In this document: one piece after another, positions 46,968 through 58,023 of the stretch
How the letters are laid out: every line of letters starts with the position of its first letter
How positions within the stretch are numbered: the stretch's first letter is position 1
DNA from: Omphalotus guepiniiformis
Lineage: Eukaryota > Basidiomycota > Agaricomycetes > Agaricales > Omphalotaceae
DNA length: 64,000 nt
Reading direction: 5' to 3'
Assembly (NCBI GenBank): GCA_028554645.1
Contig: JAQOOI010000064.1
Span: 124,001 to 188,000, forward strand
The notes under the pieces: generated by a model
Told to the model about the DNA's origin: nothing
The model's database searches: none
What the model saw: only the letters and a program-made list of their open reading frames with translations
Made by a program: the position numbers and the translations under genes

Positions 46968-48796
46968 TCACTGGAAAGTGTGAGGAGTATGCACCCACTG
47001 CAACCAAACACGGTTTCCATCTGCGTTGTCAACTGTTTCGCATCTACGGCTGGCCACTTCCAATACCTTCTCTTTCACTCCCATTTTTCCGTCGTAGGCG
47101 TTCTCGAAATTTGACACCAACTCGTCGAGAGTTATTCTAGTGTTACCACCACTCCTATGCCGAGCCATTACCATGTCACCGATGTCAATTTCTGAAGGAA
47201 GAGCGTATTTTTTGAAATCGGAGAGACTCGCCGTCTCAGAAAGATTGAGCTTGGGCACTTCCTGGAAATAAGGAGATTTGGGATTAAAGAACCTGTCCAC
47301 AATTTTGTCCGTAACCTCTTCAACGCTTGCAGGAGACCAGTCAGGTCGCTCTGACGTCTTCGTGATGAGAACGGCGTTTACACCAGTAGCAAAATCAGAG
47401 CTTGCTCCTTTCTGTTAGAACCTTTAGGTTAGTCGAAGTGGAAAGCCTCTACAAGAACTTACGCAAAAAGCGGAGGCAATCTGGTATTCCATTTCCAATG
47501 CCCCAACAAGATCTCTCGTTCTGCCAAGACGGATTGCCTTCAATGCGATTTTGAGACTGGTAGGGCTACGGTGATTCAATTCGGCCAAAGTTCGAGCAGC
47601 CCACTCGCTTATGTCGGGGTTGTTATGCTGTATCAGAGCTTTCAAATCAGCAAGGATAGCTTCTACTTTGTCGTGGCGGAAAGCATAGTCAAGCGCTGCA
47701 CGCGTAGGACCAACGAGGTTCGAGGTCAGTTCCCCAGTGTGTTCAGACTCCGACGAGTTCTCTTCAATTAGTTGGTTTATTCGCTTATATCCGGGTTGCT
47801 CGAGCGCCGAAACACTTTCAAGGAGCATAGGAACTCTTCTTGACGGTATGAAATGAGTGGCGAGACCATGTTCACTGATGATTATTTAGGATCTTGAGGG
47901 CAGAAATAGAGGGCTCGATCGTTACTCAAACACAGCTCTTCCTTTCAAGGTATTTCCCGTAAGTGCCAGATAGGTACCCAACTCTCCATCAAGTCTCGAT
48001 AAGTAGAAGCTCGCACCCACGTCCGGGCAGTATCCTATTTTTGTTTCCGGCATAGCAAATTCCGTGTTTTCTGTGGCAACTCTAAATGGTGAAGGCGCAG
48101 AGAGTCCCACACCGCCGCCCACTGAGGATTGAGGTCAGGAAGAGAATGGCCGGGATAATGAGGTTCGACTGACTAGTAATGCCATCCATAACGGCTATGT
48201 ATGGCTTCTTTAAAGTTGCCAGAAGATAATCTAGTTCAAACCTGTAACAGAGTTGAAAAACCAGGCGACTAAGCACATTGATACACGCACTCCTTCTTGA
48301 AGAAATCAATAGCTCTCGGCAGCGTTTCTGGATTAGCAGCATCTTGAATGACGGCTTATTCCTGCTTCAGCATTATGCTACTTTGGAGGCAAGCGCCACT
48401 CACCTGCAACATCGCCTCCTGCACAGAATGCCTTGCCCTCACCGCACCCCCATATCACACCACATAAGTCGGAAGCGTTCCAATTCTAAAAAGAACAGAT
48501 GAATAATGCGCGCACGCGCACGAAGTTAAACAGCTTCACCTCAATTGTTGGACGGAGAGTATCGAGAATTGAATGGTTGAGTGCATTGCGTTTTTTTGGG
48601 CGGTTCAATTTGAATAATCTGGCCGACAGAAGAGACTCAGAAAGTACTGTTGGCTAAAAATCGCGTAAAACTCAGGAAACTATGCATAAGAAAGAAGAAT
48701 TGACCACACCTCTTCTGTCCCTGCAGCAGAAGTAGACATCATATGCCGAGCAATAGCTTGAGTTCGTTGGGCAGCGAGGTAGCTTTTGCGGGACAT
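46968..48796 (-). CDS. 3-hydroxyisobutyryl-CoA hydrolase, mitochondrial
   Basis: A spliced crotonase-fold gene. After a basic, hydroxylated N-terminus that could target mitochondria ([18 protein letters not shown]), the protein has [76 protein letters not shown] and the diagnostic [21 protein letters not shown]. Here Glu and Asp correspond to the catalytic pair of hydroxyisobutyryl-CoA hydrolases. The C-terminal extension includes [31 protein letters not shown] and [13 protein letters not shown], typical of HIBCH rather than enoyl-CoA hydratase. It hydrolyses 3-hydroxyisobutyryl-CoA in valine breakdown. Introns include those at about 47404-47461, 47828-47925 and 48120-48180. The ATG at 48796 is preferred; the same frame is open up to an ATG at 48922. 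Confidence 0.9.
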
Positions 48797-48952
48797 GCCC
48801 CTCTTGATTATGGAGGGAATTAGCATGAGATACACTAGGACGCTGTAGGCTAGAGTTGAACTGTGGTCCGTCACGTCGACCGGAACGGCTATATGCGCAA
48901 TGCCGAACGGGCTTAGCGCCAAAACATAATCACTGCTCTTTTCTCATCACAG
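48797..48952. promoter_or_regulatory. Compact bidirectional promoter, HIBCH / tubulin cofactor E
   Basis: Only 156 bases separate the preferred starts of the two divergent genes, so both core promoters share this interval. No clear TATA box or repeated motif was noted. Confidence 0.45.
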
Positions 48953-50993
48953 ATGGATTCCTTACTGCATGTCGGTGACCGTATCAGTTATTCTGGCAAT
49001 CTAGGAACTGTTAAATATATTGGCAATGTCGACAATACCACAGGATTGTGGCTTGGTGTTGAATGGGACAATCCCGAACGGGGCAAACACGATGGCCTGA
49101 AAGATGGCAGGCGATATTTTTCTTGTCGGTGAGGGCGAACTTCCGCCAGTTACAAATTTTTTTTTACCATTTGCAATCAGGATCCCAAACTCTGGCTCTT
49201 TCATAAGACCGTCTTCCAAAGTACTGCGCGGCGTCTCTTTCCTCAATGCGTTGACTTCAAAATACATCGACAGCTTTCATGGGTCAGCATCACAAGAGAA
49301 AGTTACGCTGGGTTCTTCAAACGGTGCCATCGAGGTAGAAGCTGTGAATCTAGACAAGATCAGAGGTAAATTTGCTAACCTCGAGCGACTGCGCGAGGTT
49401 AGTTTGGAGAATGAACTAGTTGCGAGTGGGGACGAACCGGGCGCTATTCTGAAGACATGTCCAAGTAAGCTAGGTCATCTGGTTGGTGGAGGCTGTATAA
49501 CTTGACCGAATCTCCTAGACATTCGCGGACTCGATCTGTCAACCAGTCTCCTCTCCAGTTGGAATACAGTATCTGATATCGCAATCGAGTTACCGTCACT
49601 ACAAAGACTCGCTCTGAAGTACGTGAATCAACTTGAGTCTATGTGTCGGTGATACTCATATCTGTGTCATTGCAGTCGCAACCGCTTTAGTCCGTCACGC
49701 GACAGCTCAGAAAAACTGACTACGGCATTCTTGCATCTGAGAGAAATACAGCTTAACGATACCCTTACTTCCTGGAAAGAAATGCAGGAAATAACCGCTT
49801 TCATGCCTATGCTGATTTCTGTAGAAATGGGGTACAATCGACTCGCCCGTCTTTCCGACGGTGATGCTGTGAACTCAGTTGCGCATTCTGTCATACAGTC
49901 CATAAATCTCGATAGCAATGATTGCCAAGATTGGTTTCATATCTGCCACTCTTTGAAGCCGTACAAACAGTATGCTTTCTTCTTTGTATCTCGTTCAATC
50001 TGCGTTATCCATATTTCAAGTCTAGAGCGTGTCATAATACCTTCGAATAACATCCAATGTATTCCAGCACCCAGAAGTGGGGCACCTATTCTTCATGGAT
50101 TGAAACAACTATCTTTGTCCTCAAATCAATTATGTTCATGGAAAGACATCGACGCTTTATCCCTGTGGTGCCCGTCCTTGACTTCACTCACGATTACGGG
50201 GAACCCGCTAGTTGAAAGTGAGCCTGTTTGCCATATATACGGATTACACTGATGTATGCAGTGTCTATTGTAGGCGGCAAAGATGCAAGGTACGCGCGCT
50301 CCTTCATCACAGCTAGGATGCCCTCCTTGTCAATTCTAGACTCTACAACTGTATGCTTTTTATGGGTCATTCATTCTGTCATTCGTCCAACCCGCGTGAA
50401 TATAGATTACCTCCAAGGAGCGAACAGACTGCGAGATATTCTATCTCTCCTATGTCTCAAGAAATCTCAATCTCGAGTCAAGAGCAGCTTCTGAACACTT
50501 ACATCAAGAGCACCCTCGGTGGGACGATTTATGTCAAAGTAGGACCATGTGCTGATATCATCGTTTCGTGACTGATCATATCTATCGGCGTTTAGAGTAC
50601 GGAGCCCCCATTCCGACTACGAAACTATCCAATCACCCGGACAAACTGAGCAATAGACTTAGAGGTGGGTCATTCTGTGATACATTTACGGTTCTGGTTG
50701 TCTGTACTACTATGTTGACAGAGGTGCACATACAACGAGTACTCGAAGTAACAACCCTACAATTAGCTTCTGAAGGACCAATATCACTACGCGTACTACC
50801 AACAATGATGCTCAAGAATTTCCGGCTCAAGATACGGAAACTCATAAAATGTAATTCCAAGGACACTGTAATATCTCTCTGGCTCAAGATGAATGACGGG
50901 TATTGGGCGAAACTAGAAGACGAACGAGATTCGCAGGATCTCGACTGGTTGGGATTGGAGAACGGATCACTTGTAGCATATTTTGTACACTGA
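48953..50993 (+). CDS. Tubulin-folding cofactor E
   Basis: The N-terminus is a CAP-Gly domain: MDSLLHVGDRISYSGNLGTV, then TGLWLGVEWDNPERGKHDG, which has the GKHDG form of the GKNDG signature that binds tubulin tails. A leucine-rich repeat region follows, with NIRGLDLSTSLLSSWNTVSD, LERVIIPSNNIQCIP, LHGLKQLSLSSNQLCSWKD and SLTSLTITGNPLVE. It is followed by RERTDCEIFYLSYVS and HPRWDDLCQ. A final ubiquitin-like domain has LRVLPTMMLKNFRLKIRKL and WLGLENGSLVAYFV. CAP-Gly, LRR and UBL in this order identify cofactor E, which helps assemble and dismantle alpha/beta-tubulin dimers. About seven short introns are needed (for example 50536-50597). It is about 550 residues and intact. Confidence 0.92.
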
Positions 50994-51458
50994 ACGCGTA
51001 TTTTCGAGTGATACAAGGGTCAATACGTAACTATGTAAGCGTACATGGCGGCATGCGAACAGAATCAGAGCAAAACAGAAAGAAAAAACATGAATCAAAT
51101 CGGGCACCTTACTGCCCACCTACCTAAATATCAGGAAGCTGACACATAAATCCACCATATCCACCTGTTCGGCTTGTAAACGTCGACCTCAGACCGCACC
51201 TAACAATTAGTCCACACGATGAGAATTACCGACCAAATATTGGAGGCGGGTTTGGAGGCAGAGGACGCCGGGGTCACGAAAGCAAAGTACGAGCATCGAT
51301 GAGAATTGGTACACGGTCCACATAATGAACAACACCGCTGCGACAAGGGAGAAACACCAAGATAGGAAGGGAGAAAGATCAACCATTTGCTCGACGAGTT
51401 CCGAGTCCTGTTCGAGCCAGTATCCCGAACCTGCGTCCCGTAATCCAAGAAAACACCC

Positions 51459-53006
51459 TCAACGGTAACCACTCTCCCCGTTCGCGTGCCTAGGCCTTTC
51501 TTCAAACCGATCATCCTTCTCGTCACGTCGTCTGTCGTCCCTACGCCTGTCGAGATCGTCCCTGCGGCGGTCATAATAATAATCAGGACCTCTTCGATCA
51601 TCAACACCCCCGCGCCGGTAATCATCGTACCCTGCAGGCCTTCTCTCATCAACCTCTCTCCTTGGGGGAGGTGACCGCGGGCGACGTTCTTCTAATTCTG
51701 CGCGCCTAGGAGGCGACCTGGAACGATCACGACGGTACCTATCATCTCGTCGATCATCTCTGTACCGGTCTTCCCTGTAGCGATCTTCTCGGTAACGATC
51801 TCCTCGATAGCGATCGTCACGAGCCTCATCACGGCGATAGTTGTCGGGACCAGAACGCTGAAGGCCTAGCGATAAGTCATAGCAAAAGTCGAAACAACAT
51901 TACATTTACCGATTCGTCAAGGTCCACGCGAACAGGTCTGCCGCGAAGTTCTTTGCCGTCCAATTCTTTCACAGCACGGTCCGCATCATCGCGGGACAGG
52001 TACTCAAGAATTCTGGATAACGCAGTTCGAGTCAATTCTGAAATAAGAAACGCTGTAACATACCCTTGGCCAGCATTATCACGGTCAACATCAGCAAATG
52101 ATACGTTTCCGGCGTCCCGTCCGAAATCTTTCAGGTCCTAATAGCGGATACGAACGAAATTAGGTCCATCCATCCAAAGACGCTGAAACTCTAGGGAGAA
52201 TTTTGAAAAGCTTCCTCGCGGCCTGCGTATGCGTACACTCGCGACCAGTTCGGCTACCCGTACCCGTAAGGCCGAAATCCACAGCATCGAGGGCCCGCAT
52301 CGATAGAATGAGGGGAAGACTTTAGAGCCCAGGCGAATGAACTCCCGAAACGACCAGACGAACAGAACCAAGGTGCACGAAACCGAAAAACCTCATACCT
52401 GCCAACTAGTATCACGAGAGAGGCCGGAAACTATGATACGAATACCAGGGGGTCTTCGGGCCCTTGACGCAGTGCTGGAAGCGAAACATGATTAAAAGCG
52501 GGCGTTTAACGTAATTATTCGCCATACCCATGGCCACGGTCTTCGTAGGGCTCTCGGCGAGGGCGGCTCTCCTTGGCGAACTCCACTACGATACTGATGC
52601 ATGTCGGAATCAATTAGGTTTTCGAACAATTCATGCAGTGCAGTGCTTACTTGGCGCCCATGAAGCTTTTTCCGTTGAAGTGTTGCACTGCATCTTCAGC
52701 GTCCTTTGAAATGATCAGTAACGAGCGAGGAATGCACAAACGGGAAAACTCTTACCTTTGAAGTTTCAAACTCAACAAAACCGAAGCCTAAAAATCTTCA
52801 GCTACACGATACCACTCAAGAAGCCGCACGCTGGCACTTACCTGTCATGACACGACAGTCGATGATTCGGCCATAACCTTCGAAAAATTTTTGAACATCC
52901 TCTGAGCGAACGTCAGAAGGAAGCCCTGTAAAAGATGTAAGCTCAGAGTCCGCACGGAAAAGTGTACATAAAGCTGCTCACTGCCAACATACAAACGTCT
53001 GGCCAT
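51459..53006 (-). CDS. SR-type splicing factor (two RRMs plus RS-like tail)
   Basis: The gene begins MARRLYVG and has a first RRM with LPSDVRSEDVQKFFEGYG, GFGFVEFETSKDAEDAV and FNGKSFMG. An Arg/Pro-rich link (SRPRREPYEDRG) precedes a second pseudo-RRM: RIVVSGLSRDTSWQDLKDFGR, with the SWQDLKD heptapeptide of SR proteins, then DVDRDNAGQG and ILEYLSRDDADRAVKELDG. The tail is full of Asp-Arg-Tyr-Arg units and a few RSPP motifs (DRSRSPPRR, RPRSPPPRR), ending ANGESGYR. This layout is that of SRSF1/Srp2-type factors acting in nuclear pre-mRNA splicing and mRNA export. The intron that splits SWQ from DLKDF is 261 bases (52138-52398), much longer than the roughly 50-70-base introns elsewhere in the gene. 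Confidence 0.9.
52138..52398 (-). other. Unusually long intron in the SR gene
   Basis: The donor is GTATGAGG and the acceptor ends GCTATTAG. The 261-base length contrasts with 45-70 bases for most introns in this window. A 77-codon open frame (52138-52371) lies inside. It interrupts the core of the second RRM, and retention or an internal alternative exon would truncate the protein. Confidence 0.7.
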
Positions 53007-53261
53007 CTTTGGTTGATGGTGGTTAGTGGGAAAGATGAAGATACCCTGGGCTGAGTTTCAAGATCAACGATCGGAGTACCAACATGGTGCTTGGTCCGTG
53101 CACAAGCCATATGATCTTACTGTGCCTTTCCAGATTGATTTGTGTGTCAATGAAAAGTTAAATAATTTCGATAGACTAAGACGATCACAATAAAGCCTTC
53201 AAACGAAGGAAAGTAGGTACAGGTAAGTAGAACACAAGGCGTATAGAAAACAAGACAATCA

Positions 53262-55279
53262 TCAATGCTGCGACTGCGACCAGTCAATAGAGTTGATATC
53301 AATACCCTCTTGCACCATCTCCCATAGCGGACTACAGACAGATTTTGATCAGATTCAATATATCAGCAAAAACGGCACCACCAACCTCATCTCACGCAGT
53401 CTGTTCACAGTCCGAACAATGTGGTCAATCACAAAATCAACTTCGGCCTCAGTAGTGAATCGACCGATGCCAAATCGCAGAGAGGAGTGAGCCATGTCCT
53501 CAGCAGCACCTGACAAGAAAGAGTTATAGGCAACGAACAGCAGTATGAACTGTATACGCACCCAATGCACGTAGAACATACGAGGGCTCCAATGATGCGG
53601 ACGTGCAGGCACTTCCAGACGACAGAGCAATGTCCTGGGCAAGATAAAAATTAGGGAGATAAATAGCGGTAGCAGTACCACCGTACAAACCTTCAACGCC
53701 ATGAGCAAACTTTCGCCCTCAACATAAGAGAAGCTGAGGTTGACACAGCCTGGGTACCCATCAACATCCCCATTCCGTACAACGTGTTCAACCTGCGAGT
53801 TGATTCCCTCTACTAGACGCTGAGAAAGGCCCTTGATTCGGGCATGGTCCCTCTAAAGACGGTGAATTAGTATGTGCGAGACGAAATTTGTTTGTATCGA
53901 ATAGGAAAGATATATCAGTACCCCTGCACTGAAATCATCCACAAGCTGATGAGGCTGGAAAGCATGCTGCATCACTTGGGTCACGAACTCCAAAGGAGAA
54001 TGTGCGAAATTTCGTCATGATTAAAGAGAGGACACGAAACTTACCGCCATTTCTTTTTTCGCGATTCGAGAAGCCTCCCCGAGCCCTACGACAAGTGCAG
54101 TGGGCAGTGTTCCACTCCTCAAACCCCGCTCCTGCCCACCACCGCTGAGAATTGGTTCCAACCTAACCCGTGGCCTCCTCCTGACATAGGCAGCACCTAC
54201 ACCTTTTGGCCCGTACAACTTGTGGCCAGAAATGCTCATTAAGTCAACGTTCATCTCGTTAACATCCAGAGGAATCTTCCCAGTGGCTTGAGCGGCATCT
54301 GTGTGGAAGTATATACCTCGATGTTTGCGTAAAAGCGCTCCTATCTGCTTGATCGGTTGGATTACCCCGGTCTCGTTATTCACTGCCATGATTGATACCA
54401 AGGAGGTATCTGGTCGAATGGCGGCTTCTAACGTTTCCAGCGATACGATCCCGTTGCTCTGCACGGGTAAATAGGTGACGTCAAAACCCTCTTCGCCCAG
54501 TTTTCGGCATGAATCCAGAACACATTTATGTTCCTTTAATACAAGCATTAGCCCAAGGCAACAGTACTTGAAAAATCGATGCATACTGTCTGGGTAGTAA
54601 TTACATGCCTTTTCTTCTCCTTATGGAATCTAGCGACACCCTTTATGGCCATGTTGTTGGTTTCAGTGGCACCAGATGTGAACACAATATCCTTGGGATC
54701 TGCTCCAATAAGGTCTGCGACATGCTGTTTGTGCAGTGAAAATCTGTGCATCGAGAGAAAAGATTCAACTCACCTTGCGTGCGTCCTCTACTGCTTGCTC
54801 TGCTTCCCAGCCATATGCGTGGGTCCGACTATGAGGGTTACCATATTGGTCAGTCAAATACGGTAGCATGGCATCCAAAACGCGCGGATCGACAGGTGTC
54901 GTAGCCTAATATACATTAGAAAGGGAGTATCGAGGCTTACAAGGCGTACCAACCTGCATATCCAGATAGATAGGCCGAGTTTTCTCTTGGAGGGAGCCTT
55001 CGCGGCGTGGGATCTCAAGCTTGAACCCAAGCATGTCTAGAGCAGACGCATATACGGCGGTCGTCAATGAATCCTTCGAGCAAGACAGCTAGATATCATA
55101 CCTGCTCTGGGAGTAAAATGACTCTCATCCTTATAAGTGGCTGGTAAATCGACCACGCTCGCTCTATCTGCGCCTGAAGGCTGAACAATGCCCCGACGAC
55201 TCCCGGTTGTAGCCAAAGCGCTTTTGGCTCTTGATGAGGCCGCCCTTCGCGAAGCGTTACGAGATATTCCTGAGAGCAT
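53262..55279 (-). CDS. NFS1: Cysteine desulfurase, mitochondrial
   Basis: A spliced gene of about 490 residues. The N-terminus [20 protein letters not shown] is Arg/Ser/Ala-rich without acidic residues, a classic mitochondrial presequence. Enzyme landmarks in order: [22 protein letters not shown] (joined across an intron), [58 protein letters not shown], the PLP-lysine motif [10 protein letters not shown], and the active-site cysteine loop [21 protein letters not shown]. Nfs1 releases sulfur from cysteine, as a complex with Isd11 and acyl carrier protein, for assembly on Isu in iron-sulfur cluster synthesis and for tRNA thiolation. It has about eight short introns and ends [13 protein letters not shown], the conserved terminus. 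Everything is in frame. A CACGTG box is about 100 bases upstream of the start. Confidence 0.95.
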
Positions 55280-55380
55280 ATAACGAATAGAAAGAGGGGA
55301 AGAGATAAATATGAGAAAGAGTTAACTCTGTGCCACTCCGGATGGGTCCTATGGCTAGTATGGGAAACTTGACGAAATAT

Positions 55381-55887
55381 TCACGTGACCATGCTGAGTG
55401 AGTCGGCAGGAAATGCCGCGCGTACACGGTAACCTTCAAGCTTCAAGCCGGTCGGATTGAGGACCTCCAAGGACTGCATCTTGACTGCATCAGTCTACCC
55501 CTGAGTTACCTCGTTGAACGTCATTCTGAGACACTTACTGGGTAGTGGCATTGGATCCTTGAATGTTGCTTTGTAATTCATGCAGCGACCAGGCACTCAC
55601 TTTCCGAGAAGAATTATTCTTTACAACATTCACTCAGGTGGAGGGAGCATTTTTATATGAAAGTCCAACGAATGATCTTCTTTCCACAGTTGACCATCTG
55701 AGGTTTGACAGACTGATAACACACCAGCCACCAATAAGCCCATGATAAGAACTGAACTTAAGACCAACTAACCCTGAAGCCTCGGAGTCATATACAGCTC
55801 GTTTGGAAAGTATTCAGTTAGTATCGTAGGAGAAGAGTCTTTCTGAATTTTCACAATCTGCTCAAATGAAAAGTCTTTGCGTGACAT
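55381..55887 (-). CDS. Small multi-exon protein, unrecognised
   Basis: An ATG at 55885-55887 starts MSRKDFSFEQIVKIQKDSSP and continues to NELYMTPRLQ before a GGTTAG donor region. The last exon, starting near 55462, reads MQSLEVLNPTGLKLEGYR and VRAAFPADSLSMVT, then stops at 55381. Between them short exons such as one coding LWKEDHSLDFHIKMLP and one coding DPMPLP are likely, but the joins are ambiguous. The quality of the first and last exons suggests a conserved protein of about 90-110 residues. I do not recognise it. It is in tandem with, and 100 bases from, the cysteine desulfurase start. Confidence 0.4.
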
Positions 55888-55955
55888 TTAAATAACATTT
55901 GCTACTACGTATTACAGGTATTTCGAGACATCACAGCTCGTTTTGGACTCATGAC

Positions 55956-57844
55956 TTATGCGGTGAGTGGTGGATTAGCTTTCTCAACCAAGGTCTCGAA
56001 GAAAGCCTGATAAGAACATATAAGTGCACTAATTCCAATGAGCCGTAGGTAGCTAACTCACCTGGAACCAGGTACCGGCTTCTGGAGCGTTTGGAGTAGC
56101 ATCCCTGTTCATCCCAAGCAGTGAGACCAAAGTACTCAGTCATAATTAGCCAAGGTACTTACGATTGACCGCAGTGAGCATCGTAGCGAGGTGAGGAGCT
56201 GTTGCTGGTACCGTCAGACTCGCCAGGAGGCTTGACCCAAACGATAGAGTCGATTAAGCTCGACCCAGTGTTGAGGGTGGGACGTGTGCCAAAGCCAGCA
56301 CCCAGAACGTTACACCTAAGCATGTCAATTCAATTCCGCTGGCATCTTAATATGTAGAATGTTGGGAATTTACCAGTCACCCCATTGCGATCGGATACCC
56401 TGGACACCTGATCGTCCTTGGTCGACGATAAAGTGAGCAGGGAATGAGCCGAGGACACCAGACAGAGCCTTGAAGGTAAGATTATTGATAAGACAGTAGT
56501 TGTCAGTAGAGACATTTAATTGTACCTGAATGTAGAGCATCTCATCATAGTTGGGGTCACCCTGAGTGATCGGATCGGGAGTGGATGCACTGAGAAGAAA
56601 TGGTCAATCAACAATCTCATCAAGTGGAAAGGCACCGTACACCAATGCGTTGTAGTTGGCTACGTTAGTAGCTAGGCCGCGTACGAAGGAAGGCGATCCG
56701 GCGTTGCTGTACAAAGACTGGAAAAGCTGAGCAGCAGGCGACAAGTTAGCAGGCCAGCCAAGCCATCCTGCGTGGCCAGCATCGAGGTACATGTAGACGC
56801 CGACTGAGCTGAGCTGTTGCATGGCATAGGTGACACATTCCTATGCATTGAATCTTGTCAGTGCCCTGCATGGATGAGTTCATGGGCAGGGAAAACATTC
56901 AAGGTAGGTAGTTTGAGCGTTGGCACATTTCTGTACATTCAAGTTGGTGACCAGGTTGGCCAAGGAGTCGGGTTCGATAACAGCGACGACCCGGACGTCG
57001 GGGTATTCTTATGACACAACAAATGAGCATAAGGTTTCAGAGAAGAATCAACAAATACCGACGCTTTATTTGCTCGACGAGGGCATCAATATACGAGTGG
57101 TAGTTTGCTTCGCCATTATCAGCGATGCTGAATTCACCATTGGAAGCCAGAGCAGCGCAGTCACGATCCGGAAGATCATACACCACAATTTGAACCAGAT
57201 ACTTATTGCCGTCTGCCTTTCCTTTAGCGCTAGCATCGGCCAAGTATGTGCCGAGATCGGGAACCTTGGCTACCTGGTCGAACCAGATAAAGGTCGGAAC
57301 ATTGGCAACACTGGCAGCTTGTGCAGAGTTGGACATATTCGCAGCAGCTGCAGCAACCTCTGCAGCATAGACAGGGCTAAGATAAATCTATATGGACACA
57401 CGTGAATAACTTCATTACGGCATTCAACCTCAGGTGCGTAACTCGCCTCGTAGCCATTGAAAGGATTGTCGGCTGAGGGAGTAGTGGTACCAGTGCTCGA
57501 GGGAGCCGAGGAAGTAGCGGTACCAGTCGCAGATGTGCTTCCGGGGCCTGTGGACACGGTGGTACTTCCAGTGGATCCCGGGCTGATTGAAGTTGAGAAA
57601 CTCTCGTCAGTATGGATTTATGAAGAACTCACATGCACTGAGAGTAGTAGGGATTGATGACAGAGCAGGAAGACCCTGAAGCACACGTAGTCGCTCCGCC
57701 TACATCATGTCAATTGCTTGTTTTCAGAAATCAAAATCCAGACTTACTCCAGCCAATTCCACCGCATTGACCCCAGACTGGGGATTGAGCGAGGACAATG
57801 GGAAGAAGGGAAGAGAGTGTAAGTAAACCAGTGGAAAGCTTCAT
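55956..57844 (-). CDS. cel6A: Cellobiohydrolase II, GH6 with N-terminal CBM1
   Basis: The protein starts with a signal peptide (MKLSTGLLTLSSLLPIVLA) followed directly by a family-1 cellulose-binding module, QSPVWGQCGGIGWS, completed after an intron by GGATTCASGSSC and YYSQC. A Ser/Thr/Gly-rich linker leads to the glycoside hydrolase family 6 domain: VPTFIWFDQVAKVPDL, VYDLPDRDCAALASNGE with the catalytic-site Asp, VAVIEPDSLANLVTN with the acid Asp, YLDAGHAGWLGWPAN, FGTRPTLNTG, WVKPPGESDGTS and the terminal AGTWFQAFFETLVEKANPPL. It is an exo-acting cellobiohydrolase working from non-reducing cellulose ends, secreted. About eight introns. The gene is complete and marks the organism as a plant-biomass degrader. 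It is probably carbon-regulated (see upstream sites). Confidence 0.96.
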
Positions 57845-57895
57845 CTAGGAAAACAGGATGTTGGGGACACCTAGAGTACCACTCCTCGAAACACG

Positions 57896-58023
57896 CGATT
57901 ATATAGCTCTTGTGCGGTGGCAGCAGAAAGACGTAGGGCACTCGTTACAAACTTCCGGCGTTGCACCGAGGCATGGCTCCGGATACTTATCGGAAGGGCA
58001 GTATTGAATCCATATAGGCGGGG
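57896..58023 (-). promoter_or_regulatory. cel6A promoter: TATA box and CreA-like site
   Basis: On the minus strand GCTATATAATCG (57897-57907) is a TATA box about 55 bases upstream of the ATG, typical of strongly expressed secreted-enzyme genes. A GCGGGG hexamer at 58018-58023 fits SYGGRG, the binding sequence of the carbon-catabolite repressor CreA/Cre1. A single short match can occur by chance. Confidence 0.45.

Noticed and set aside
55440..55530. tRNA-like pattern near 55.5 kb (minus strand)
   Set aside because: An A-box-like string is present, but the acceptor and T stems do not pair, and the region reads well as an intron and exon of a small protein gene.
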